This document shows positions 7,112 to 13,441 of a stretch of DNA of 40,847 nt, piece by piece (position 1 is the first letter of the stretch; the number at the start of each line of letters is the position of its first letter). The notes below the pieces were generated by a model that ran no database searches, was not told the origin of the DNA, and saw only the letters and a list, made by a program, of their open reading frames with translations. This DNA comes from Candidatus Saccharimonadota bacterium. GTDB taxonomy: Bacteria > Patescibacteriota > Saccharimonadia > Saccharimonadales > SZUA-47. Made by a program: the position numbers and the translations under genes. The stretch covers positions 1 to 40,847 of the forward strand of contig JAGONL010000002.1 of the NCBI GenBank assembly GCA_017993025.1. The letters run 5' to 3'.

Positions 7112-7773
7112 TATTTCATTGCCTCTTTTAGGTAATTTTCTACAAGCTTGCGGTCTGAACCAGCATCAAGTTTTTGATTTAAGATTGCCTCGGTAGCTTC
7201 AGTAATTAGACTTGCCATTTCGCCCTTTAGCTCTTGTCGGGCGCTTACAATATCGCGCTCAATCTTACTCTCAGCAGACTTTAGAATATCGTCGGCTTTT
7301 CTGGTGGCTGATTCTTCAGCTGTTTGGATAACTTTGCTAGATTCAGTGTGAGCCTCTGCAATTATTAAATCTGCATCTTTTCTAGCTACTTTTAGAATCT
7401 GTTCGACGCGCTCGTCAAGTTCTGCCTTTTGCTTATCTAGCTCTGCAGTTAGGTGTAACCCACGGTTAATGTCGTCATGGCGTTTTTGTAGGTTCTTAAC
7501 AATTCCGCTTAATGCAAACTTCTTAACAATCCAGAAAAGCAGTAGAAAAGTGACTAACTGTGCGCCAATAGCCATAGGGTCAAGTCCAAGAGCTGCTATT
7601 CCTTCAGATTCCTCCGCATGGGATGTATCTTCAGTTGTGTGTGCGCTTGTTTCTGTATGTTCAGCTGTCTCGGCGTGCTCAACAGTAGTAGAGCCTGCTT
7701 CTACAGCGTGCGTCTCGTCAGTTGCTGGAGTAACAGTCTCTGTAGCTCCAACTATTTCATAAAATTTGCTCAT
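7111..7773 (-). CDS. atpF: F-type ATP synthase b subunit with long N-terminal extension
   Basis: Peripheral-stalk b subunit: one membrane segment at about residues 72-92 (AIGAQLVTFLLLFWIVKKFA), then a long charged coiled coil to the C-terminus. It is 220 aa, against about 155-170 usually. The extra length is an N-terminal Thr/Glu/His-rich segment of about 65 residues (TAEHTETSAHTTEDTSHAEE) before the membrane helix, predicted to lie outside the membrane. It is separated from atpE by 319 bp of structured non-coding DNA. Confidence 0.93.
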   Translation of the reverse strand: MSKFYEIVGATETVTPATDETHAVEAGSTTVEHAETAEHTETSAHTTEDTSHAEESEGIAALGLDPMAIGAQLVTFLLLFWIVKKFALSGIVKNLQKRHDDINRGLHLTAELDKQKAELDERVEQILKVARKDADLIIAEAHTESSKVIQTAEESATRKADDILKSAESKIERDIVSARQELKGEMASLITEATEAILNQKLDAGSDRKLVENYLKEAMK

Positions 7774-8092
7774 CTTAAGGTCAATTATATCCTTTCATGG
7801 ACCCATCCCCAAGCATATTTTTAAACTGCAAAACATTTTTGCCAACTTATCAACTAGTTTTTCTTCGCACCTTATCCAAGGATAAGCTTTGTCGAAAGAA
7901 CAAGCTGCTAATTTTGTCAAAAGCTGTTTTTCGTTTCTAAAAAATGCTTTGGCATGCGTCCTTCACAACAACCATAACTGTTACGAAGTTTTCGTGACAG
8001 ATGTCGTTGTTCTCAAATTATTAATTTTATTTGCAGTTAACTTTGTGTAGAAAGTAGCAAGCAAAACTTGCTACTTTCTACTGCATTTTTGC
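7774..8092. other. Structured atpE-atpF intergenic region
   Basis: 319 bp without a convincing ORF, unusually long inside an atp operon. It contains a 16-nt palindrome CTTATCCAAGGATAAG at 7871-7886 within a 40-nt stretch (7861-7900) repeated in inverse orientation at 13284-13322. An imperfect inverted pair lies at about 7828-7840 and 7938-7953. A 15-bp perfect hairpin is found at 8047-8081. Confidence 0.75.
8047..8081 (-). promoter_or_regulatory. 15-bp perfect hairpin after atpE
   Basis: GTAGAAAGTAGCAAG, a 5-nt loop and CTTGCTACTTTCTAC. In the atp mRNA it lies just downstream of the atpE stop, with no U-run after it. It therefore looks more like an mRNA-stabilising or processing structure than a complete terminator. 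It may help raise c-subunit yield relative to downstream genes. Confidence 0.7.
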
Positions 8093-8107
8093 TTAAAGCA
8101 AAAATGC
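8083..8107 (-). promoter_or_regulatory. Hairpin overlapping the atpE stop codon
   Basis: GCATTTTTGCTT pairs with AAGCAAAAATGC. The structure covers the last codons and stop of atpE and directly precedes the hairpin at 8047-8081, so two stacked hairpins protect the 3' end of the atpB-atpE segment. Confidence 0.6.
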
Positions 8108-8344
8108 GCCAAGAAGGAAGGCTAGTAGAGCCGTAACTTCAATCATAGCTGCAATGATAACAATCTGGCTTGCTGCTTTTCCAGCTTCTGGATTTCGTCC
8201 AAGAGCTTTCATATAGTTGGCACCAACTAATGCAAGACCAAATGCTGCAAGTGCTAGAGCTAGGCCTAACATCATGCTTTTTGACCAAGCTTCTGCAGCT
8301 TGTACGTCAAATTCGTTTGTCTGAGCTAATATTTGTAAAAACAT
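8093..8344 (-). CDS. atpE: F-type ATP synthase c subunit
   Basis: Two-helix proteolipid of the membrane rotor ring, 83 aa. The loop is ALGRNPEA (about 47-54), and the ion-binding carboxylate is Glu69 in MIEVTALLAF. There is no polar Ser/Thr directly after the Glu (it is Val), which favours proton over sodium specificity; this is an inference from known c-ring motifs. CGGAG precedes the ATG by a few nt. The 16-bp palindrome at 8357-8372 lies immediately upstream of that site. Confidence 0.96.
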   Translation of the reverse strand: MFLQILAQTNEFDVQAAEAWSKSMMLGLALALAAFGLALVGANYMKALGRNPEAGKAASQIVIIAAMIEVTALLAFLLGAFLL

Positions 8345-8356
8345 ACTTTTCTCCGT

Positions 8357-8372
8357 TCCGCCAGCTGGCGGA
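8357..8372. repeat. 16-bp perfect palindrome upstream of atpE
   Basis: TCCGCCAGCTGGCGGA, followed by TTAGT. Related copies lie at 9866-9881 and 11741-11756. Here it sits in the atpB-atpE gap just before the atpE ribosome-binding site, where an RNA hairpin could affect atpE translation. Confidence 0.85.
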
Positions 8373-8393
8373 TTAGTTACTTTGTTATATGTG

Positions 8394-9245
8394 TCATGAT
8401 GGTTGAAGCTCCTCGACCTTTTGAGCTAAAACTGCATCATGTTCATCGTCGTCATGCGCATGGGAAATTGCCAAAGCCAAATAGGTGGCGGCTAGCACGG
8501 TAAACACATACGCTTGTATACCGGCAACAAGAAGTTCAAATAAAATAATTGGAATAACGGCAATAGGCGTTCGTCCGCCACTCAGAACAAGGCTTGTAAA
8601 CACCGCGACTAAAATTTCACCAACAGCTGTGTTTAAAAACAGACGAAGTGACAGAGAAAGTATTCGGGTAAACTCACCAATAACTTCTAATATTCCGATA
8701 AAGAAATTAATCGGGTTAAATGGTTTGTCACTAAAATAGTGGGTCAAATGCCCCTTAAAGCCTTGAGCCTGGATAGACATTACCTGCACGGCAATGATTG
8801 CTACTACAGACATCACAATTGTGCCGTTTAAATCAGCGGTGAAAGGGCGTAGTAATGGCACAGTACCCTCGGCGGTGGTCGAGTTTAACCCCGGGCCGAC
8901 AATTGGCAGTAACCCAAGCACGTTACTAAACAAGATAAACAAAAAGAAAGTTCCAAAAACTGGGGCATACTTATAAGCTTTTTCCCTTGAACCAAATGCG
9001 CTCTCCAGCAGGCCTACAACAAACTCAACAATCATCTCGATAATTGCTATAACTCCGTTTTTTGCCTTAACAGAAGATTTTCGCGCTACAAAAACTAGAA
9101 GCACAGCCATAAATAGCGCAACTAAAAAACCATACAACATCGAATTGGTTACGCTCAAACCGCCAATTTCAAATATCTTTTCAGCCTTCAAAGATACGTG
9201 GATACCGCTATCACCAGAGGCAAAAAAATTGAGTACACTCAACAT
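8394..9245 (-). CDS. atpB: F-type ATP synthase a subunit
   Basis: Stator membrane subunit a, forming the ion half-channels against the c-ring. Several hydrophobic helices are seen; the essential Arg is in SLSLRLFLNTAVGE at about residue 200. A Leu replaces the Gly common in LRLFGN. I chose ATG at 9245, with GGAG 5 nt before it, over the in-frame GTG at 9251. It is the first gene of the atp operon; there is no separate atpI, although a small membrane protein is encoded divergently. Confidence 0.95.
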   Translation of the reverse strand: MLSVLNFFASGDSGIHVSLKAEKIFEIGGLSVTNSMLYGFLVALFMAVLLVFVARKSSVKAKNGVIAIIEMIVEFVVGLLESAFGSREKAYKYAPVFGTFFLFILFSNVLGLLPIVGPGLNSTTAEGTVPLLRPFTADLNGTIVMSVVAIIAVQVMSIQAQGFKGHLTHYFSDKPFNPINFFIGILEVIGEFTRILSLSLRLFLNTAVGEILVAVFTSLVLSGGRTPIAVIPIILFELLVAGIQAYVFTVLAATYLALAISHAHDDDEHDAVLAQKVEELQPS

Positions 9246-9308
9246 AAACACTCCATCGGTGCTGTCGGCAAGACTAACCTGTCGGCGAAAGTTTTCATAT
9301 TTATCTAT

Positions 9309-9337
9309 ATTCTATCAAGAGGGACTCCGTCTGACAA
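9309..9337 (-). promoter_or_regulatory. Putative atp operon promoter
   Basis: On the minus strand, TTGTCA (9332-9337), a 17-nt spacer and TAGAAT (9309-9314). Transcription would begin near 9302, giving a leader of roughly 55 nt before the atpB ribosome-binding site. Confidence 0.6.
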
Positions 9338-9423
9338 GTGTTTATGTGATTTATTTCACACTTTTGTATTATTTTGTTTTAACATTTCATTTTTTAATTT
9401 TATATTTGTTGTACAATAGGCTC

Positions 9424-9735
9424 ATGTTTAATCTACTTTTTGCTCACGCCGGTGAAGACCACTCAACCACAGCAGAAGCTGTAGCCCACCAACTAGAATG
9501 GTTTTACCAGATTCCTATTTTTATAGTTTCGGTGTTTATTGTAGGTTATTTTATCTGGCTAATTACAAAAAAGCAGGATACAACTGTACTTCTCACATCT
9601 ACGATACTTCTCATTGCCGGGTTTGCGTGCTTTAGCGTAGCCCCGATCATCAGCATACTTTCTATATCAATTGGCATCATAGCAACGTTATTTGTGACAC
9701 TTGTAGGCCTAGGCCAAAAACCAAAAGCTAAATAG
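9424..9735 (+). CDS. Unknown membrane protein divergent from atpB
   Basis: 103 aa with about three hydrophobic segments (IPIFIVSVFIVGYFIWLI; STILLIAGFACFSVAPIISIL; IGIIATLFVTLVGLG) after an N-terminus containing HAGEDHSTTAEAVAHQ. The start is set by TACAAT at 9412-9417, 6 nt before the ATG, implying a leaderless transcript; a longer upstream frame is not used. Its neighbour is the atp operon on the opposite strand. Function unknown. Confidence 0.75.
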   Translation: MFNLLFAHAGEDHSTTAEAVAHQLEWFYQIPIFIVSVFIVGYFIWLITKKQDTTVLLTSTILLIAGFACFSVAPIISILSISIGIIATLFVTLVGLGQKPKAK

Positions 9736-9739
9736 GGGA

Positions 9740-9996
9740 TAGGGTTGAGGGTAGAGGGTACAGGGTACAGACTTTAGGGTGTAGGGTATAGGGTAGAGAT
9801 ACAATATCTGATATTTGATAATTGATATTTGAAGTAGGGGCAAGATTTTAAATTTTAGAATTTAGTCCTCCGGCTGGCGGATTTAGATTTATAATTTAAA
9901 ACTTTCGACTTTTCGACTTTTGACTTGCGACTTTTGACCTTCAACTTCATTGTAGCTAAAACCCTTGACCCTAAACCCTACACCCTATACCCTATA
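9740..9996. repeat. Nested word-repeat palindrome region
   Basis: The outer left arm is TAGGGT/GAGGGTA words (about 9743-9797); the outer right arm is ACCCTA words (about 9959-9994). Inside lie TGATATTTGATAATTGATAT words, then TTTAGA words around the 16-nt palindrome TCCTCCGGCTGGCGGA at 9866-9881, then CGACTTTTCGACTTTTGACT words. No ORF is supported. The right arm ends in TATAGAG just before the next start codon. Confidence 0.85.
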
Positions 9997-10000
9997 GAGA

Positions 10001-10576
10001 ATGTCCTTTGAAGATTTTGAAACCAAAGAATCAGTTGTATTAGTCTACACCGGCGACGGTAAAGGCAAAACCAGCGCTAGCGTTGGGCTTCTTGCCCGTG
10101 CACTTGGTCGTGACTGGAAAGTGGCTTATGTTCAGTTTGTTAAAACCTGGGAAACAGGCGAGTCCAAATTTATCGACAAGGTTGTAGAGGCGAAAGTGTT
10201 CGGGGATAAATTATTCTATTTTCGCGGGGGAAGGGGCTTTTATAATGCTGGCGATATTAGCGCCAAAAACGTCACGGAGGCAGAACACAAAAAAGCTGCG
10301 CTTGATACTTTTAATATAGCGATAGAGAAAGCCACGTCTGGCGACTGGGACCTAGTTATCTGCGACGAAATCAACAACTCGGTTCACGACGGATTACTAC
10401 CGATGAAAAAACTTGAAAATCTACTGACCAAACGCTCACCAAAAACTAGCATTTGCGTAACCGGCCGGAATTTCCCTAAAGAACTACTCAAATACACCGA
10501 TATTGCAACAGACATGACCAAAATCAAACACCACTTCGACGACAAATTCCTAGCCAATAAAGGTATCGATTACTAG
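10001..10576 (+). CDS. Corrinoid adenosyltransferase-like P-loop protein (CobO/BtuR family)
   Basis: 191 aa. The P-loop TGDGKGKTSAS near the N-terminus is characteristic of the CobA/CobO/BtuR family, followed by VAYVQFVKTWETGESKF, DWDLVICDEINNSV (Walker B-like) and TGRNFPKELLKYTDIATDM. Family members transfer the adenosyl group of ATP to cobalamin or cobinamide. No other cobalamin gene is visible, and such organisms are not expected to make B12, so it could salvage a cofactor or have been recruited for another ATP-dependent task. The ATG follows directly on the ACCCTA word array. Confidence 0.8.
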   Translation: MSFEDFETKESVVLVYTGDGKGKTSASVGLLARALGRDWKVAYVQFVKTWETGESKFIDKVVEAKVFGDKLFYFRGGRGFYNAGDISAKNVTEAEHKKAALDTFNIAIEKATSGDWDLVICDEINNSVHDGLLPMKKLENLLTKRSPKTSICVTGRNFPKELLKYTDIATDMTKIKHHFDDKFLANKGIDY

Positions 10577-10592
10577 TTTAATCAAGTAGTTC

Positions 10593-10621
10593 TTGATTAT
10601 TATTGACAAATGTGATATAAT
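10593..10621 (+). promoter_or_regulatory. Consensus promoter, leaderless start
   Basis: TTGATT (10593-10598), a 17-nt spacer, TATAAT (10616-10621), then 6 nt to the ATG at 10628. Transcription would begin at or next to the start codon. Confidence 0.75.
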
Positions 10622-10627
10622 TAGAAG

Positions 10628-11245
10628 ATGCCACTGTTATACTTATCGAATCCAGAGCTTTTTTATGCACCTGAAGGATTAGTCGTTGGAGCAAAATATC
10701 CTCACTCTATAGATCCAGCTTGTGCTATTTCGCTTGGTAAAGGTGTTATCTTTAGGTCAAGGTCTGACAAAGCGTATATTCATCCACCAACTACCCACAG
10801 AGGAGCCTCACAGCCAGAGGTACACAAAACTGCATTAACAGCTTGGCTTAGGCACGATATACATGATATAGAAGTTGATTTACTTGACCCAGAACTTGAA
10901 GAAACAAAAAATCTAAATGATTACGCAGATACGGTAGACAGAATTTTTGGCGTTTCTACAACAAACAGACGAATCGTGATTCTGCCACCTAGAGCAGTAA
11001 TTTCACCTCGGACAATGTTTGGAAGAATATCGATGATTTCAGGCCTACTTAATAGCGGGGACATGGTTTGGCACGACCAAGGTTCTTTCGATACGTTAGC
11101 TAAAACAACATTAGAACCCGGAGACATTGTCGCTGCTGAGGGAAGCATAGCAAATAGCATTGCAAACACTTCGATTTCAGGAACTTTGGTCTTTCTAGAG
11201 CAGACGTGCGCAAGAAACAGTTTTACATTTCCAGTTGGTGAGTAG
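10628..11245 (+). CDS. Unknown 205-aa soluble protein
   Basis: Not recognised. A soluble alpha/beta protein with no signal peptide or membrane helix; segments include YPHSIDPACAISLGKGVIFRS, ATVDRIFGVSTTNRRIVILPP-like strands and GDMVWHDQGSFDTLAKTT. The start is set by the promoter 6 nt upstream. It is followed by a convergent wHTH regulator. Composition and codon use resemble the neighbours. Confidence 0.75.
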   Translation: MPLLYLSNPELFYAPEGLVVGAKYPHSIDPACAISLGKGVIFRSRSDKAYIHPPTTHRGASQPEVHKTALTAWLRHDIHDIEVDLLDPELEETKNLNDYADTVDRIFGVSTTNRRIVILPPRAVISPRTMFGRISMISGLLNSGDMVWHDQGSFDTLAKTTLEPGDIVAAEGSIANSIANTSISGTLVFLEQTCARNSFTFPVGE

Positions 11246-11252
11246 CTTTAGT

Positions 11253-11564
11253 CTATAAATCGCCACTCAGGCGCTCAAAGGCGTCTAAGAAACGACGCAA
11301 TGGTTTTTGGTGTTTAGAGATAGCATAGTAAACCCGCAGGTGGTCGTGAGTTCTATCAGACGATATAAGGCCTACTTCGTTTAGTATTCTCAGCTTTTTA
11401 GAAAGAGTAGCCGGGTTAATTCCTAGCTGGTCGCGCAGTTCCGTAAAGTTTTTTTCGCCATAACGCTCTAGTTCAAATAGAATCTTTAAAACTGTACTAT
11501 CTCCAAGCACAAAAAATCCACGGAGTAACATGAGTAGTTGTTTTTCTGTTAGGTGGTCTTTCAT
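11253..11564 (-). CDS. Winged-helix transcriptional regulator (ArsR/MarR-like)
   Basis: 103 aa. A classic wHTH core: STVLKILFELERYGEKNFTE, LRDQLGINPATLSKKLRIL (recognition helix), NEVGLISSDR, then the wing with DHLRVYYAI. No metal-binding cysteines are seen, so the inducer is unknown. Upstream lies a 12-bp perfect inverted repeat (11578-11589/11623-11634) overlapping its promoter region, suggesting autoregulation. Confidence 0.85.
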   Translation of the reverse strand: MKDHLTEKQLLMLLRGFFVLGDSTVLKILFELERYGEKNFTELRDQLGINPATLSKKLRILNEVGLISSDRTHDHLRVYYAISKHQKPLRRFLDAFERLSGDL

Positions 11565-11577
11565 TTCGATTTTTCCT

Positions 11578-11634
11578 AGTTATATATAATCTATAGTGCT
11601 TACGTTTCCATAGTACTATACTTTATATATAACT
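11578..11634 (-). promoter_or_regulatory. Inverted repeat at the wHTH promoter
   Basis: AGTTATATATAA (11578-11589) and TTATATATAACT (11623-11634) are exact reverse complements separated by 33 bp; ATAGTACTAT, itself a palindrome, lies between them. They surround the only space available for the regulator's promoter. Confidence 0.55.
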
Positions 11635-11740
11635 TTAAATCTAGGGTTTAGGGGGTGGGGTATATGAAGGAAGAAGGGCTGAGACTGGAGTAAGCTACAA
11701 AGGCTTTCCATTTTTTACTTCGTTTTTCTAATTTGTTTAG

Positions 11741-11756
11741 TCCGCCGGCTGGCGGA
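11741..11756. repeat. Copy of the CCGCC-GGCGG palindrome
   Basis: TCCGCCGGCTGGCGGA followed by TTAGT, in an AT-rich region with words such as CTTAGTGCTTTGAATTT that recur at 18663-18790. Confidence 0.8.
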
Positions 11757-11831
11757 TTAGTACTTAGTGCTTTGAATTTGCATATTAACCTTGAAATTAC
11801 TTCTAAGACTACTGGTGTTATACTGATATAT

Positions 11832-12347
11832 ATGAACAAGCCTACACTTCATTTACTTATGGGGCTACCAGGAGCCGGGAAGACCACACTTGCAAGAGTT
11901 TTGCAGAAGCTAACCAAAGCCGCCAGACTATCTTCCGACGATTATAGACTGATTATTTATCCCGAACCGACCTTCAGCCAAAAAGAGCATGATGATTTAT
12001 ATGCTCTAATTGACCACAGCGCTGAACATCTATTAGCGGCAGAGCATGACGTAATATATGATGCTAACCTTAATCGCTACAGCCACCGCAAAGAAAAATA
12101 CGACTTGGCCAAAAAATATAATGCCAACGTAATACTATGGTGGGTGTGCACACCAAAAGAACTAGCCAAAGAACGCCGTGTTAAAGAACAAGACAAAAAC
12201 CTTATCCCAGAAGGCGAGACATCAGAGCGAATGTTTGACAGAATTGCAGATATTTTGGAGGAACCAGGAACAGACGAAAAATATATCGAAGTTGACGGAA
12301 CAAAAATTTCAGAAGACGAGATAAGAAAACTGCTTCCAACAACCTAA
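11832..12347 (+). CDS. P-loop kinase (AAA_33/zeta-toxin-like)
   Basis: 171 aa. Walker A GLPGAGKTT at residues about 11-19, ARLSSDDYR (substrate/Mg region), DVIYDANLNRYSHRKEKYDL and a C-terminal ERRVKEQDKN lid-like Arg segment fit small nucleoside/sugar/tRNA-type kinases of the AAA_33 group. The substrate is unknown. I chose ATG 11832: an extended -10 (TG, then TATACT at 11819-11824) lies 7 nt upstream, so a leaderless transcript is likely and the longer upstream frame is untranslated. Confidence 0.85.
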   Translation: MNKPTLHLLMGLPGAGKTTLARVLQKLTKAARLSSDDYRLIIYPEPTFSQKEHDDLYALIDHSAEHLLAAEHDVIYDANLNRYSHRKEKYDLAKKYNANVILWWVCTPKELAKERRVKEQDKNLIPEGETSERMFDRIADILEEPGTDEKYIEVDGTKISEDEIRKLLPTT

Positions 12348-12353
12348 AATTAT

Positions 12354-13196
12354 TTATTTAAATAATTTAAACGGCATGCGGATTACGAATAACACGGCAC
12401 TTAGAAGCAAGATCAGGCCACCTAAAACATAGACACCAAATACACCTGCAATGTGAGTGACAATATTGTGATTACTTCTCCGTGCTCGCCCTAGATTGCC
12501 ATTATCTCTATGGATTTTTTTGGTTGAAACATATAGCGCGCGGTAGTGCAGAGCCTTTTTGATATTCATGTAATCTGCGCCGTTAGCAGTGATTCGCAAA
12601 CTATTATTCTGAACTATTTTCCCGCCCGCACCAGCAAGCCACAGCGACACATCTTGGTCTTCGTGTACCAAATTGTCATCATTGCAGACTTTATCCGATA
12701 TTTTTGCCCAAGCACTGCGCCTTATGGCCATTGTGGCTCCCCACATCGTTATTGTCTGAAATCCTGCTCGAACATACCAGTAGTAGCTATGAGAGAAAAA
12801 AGTTGTTTTAATTCTCTGAAAACCAGGTAAGAAGGATGTTCTGCCTATTCCCGTTAGCCCCATAAGTTCTTGGTCGTTTTCAAAGCTCTTTAAAACAGTT
12901 TCTACCCAGTTAGATTCAATTCTAGAATCCGCGTCTATACGCCCAATAATATCTGAATTAACCGACTCAAACCCCGCACTGCGAGCAAAGCCCCGGCCTT
13001 GGTTTTTCTCTGTAATAACTCGCACAAACTGATATCGCTTAACAATTTCAATTGTTTTGTCTGTACAGTTATTATCCACAACGATGACCTCATCCGGGGG
13101 TACAGTTTGCCGTGCTATGGAATCTAGGCAATCTTTAATTTGGTCTTCTTCGTTATATACCGGGATTACAATGGAAATAGATAGTTTGGCTGTCAT
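12354..13196 (-). CDS. Family 2 glycosyltransferase with C-terminal membrane helix
   Basis: 280 aa. The GT-A fold starts with SISIVIPVYNEEDQIKDCLD; VIVVDNNCTDKT and IIGRIDADSRIESNW (DxD) bind nucleotide sugar and metal; NLVHEDQDVSLWLAG (ED motif) supplies the catalytic base region. A single hydrophobic helix at the C-terminus (GVFGVYVLGGLILLLSAVLF) anchors it. ATG 13196 was chosen as the residue directly before the first beta strand; the longer start adds a cysteine-rich segment. Probably makes envelope polysaccharide or glycolipid. Confidence 0.9.
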   Translation of the reverse strand: MTAKLSISIVIPVYNEEDQIKDCLDSIARQTVPPDEVIVVDNNCTDKTIEIVKRYQFVRVITEKNQGRGFARSAGFESVNSDIIGRIDADSRIESNWVETVLKSFENDQELMGLTGIGRTSFLPGFQRIKTTFFSHSYYWYVRAGFQTITMWGATMAIRRSAWAKISDKVCNDDNLVHEDQDVSLWLAGAGGKIVQNNSLRITANGADYMNIKKALHYRALYVSTKKIHRDNGNLGRARRSNHNIVTHIAGVFGVYVLGGLILLLSAVLFVIRMPFKLFK

Positions 13197-13224
13197 TACT
13201 AAATATAAGCATATCAGACAATAG

Positions 13225-13379
13225 CAATCCCAAAGCAAAACGTGTTTTTTTCGATGATGGATCAGACGACAAAAATAGTAGTTCTTCCGACAAGACTTAT
13301 CCTTAGATAAGGTGCGAAGGAAAACTACTATTTTTGCGTTTGAGGCGTAGCGAGAAATGTATGTTCTGCTTTGGGATTG
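13225..13379. repeat. Nested 155-bp palindromic element
   Basis: Outer exact arms CAATCCCAAAGCA (13225-13237) and TGCTTTGGGATTG (13367-13379); middle exact arms CAAAAATAGTAGTT (13270-13283) and AACTACTATTTTTG (13323-13336); innermost CTTATC/GATAAG. The core 13284-13322 matches 7861-7900 in the atp operon in inverse orientation. Looks like a miniature mobile element or structured RNA. Confidence 0.8.
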
Positions 13380-13441
13380 TTATAGCTAGCTTTTAGGGGT
13401 TGAAACTGATATAAATATACATAAGCAATTTATATATAATT

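Noticed and set aside
8047..8081. Intrinsic terminator after atpE
   Set aside because: The stem is strong, but no U-run follows on the transcribed strand, so only a stabilising or processing structure is claimed.
9145..9423. Longer start for the membrane protein at 9424
   Set aside because: The extension overlaps atpB antisense, and the TACAAT box 6 nt before ATG 9424 marks the start.
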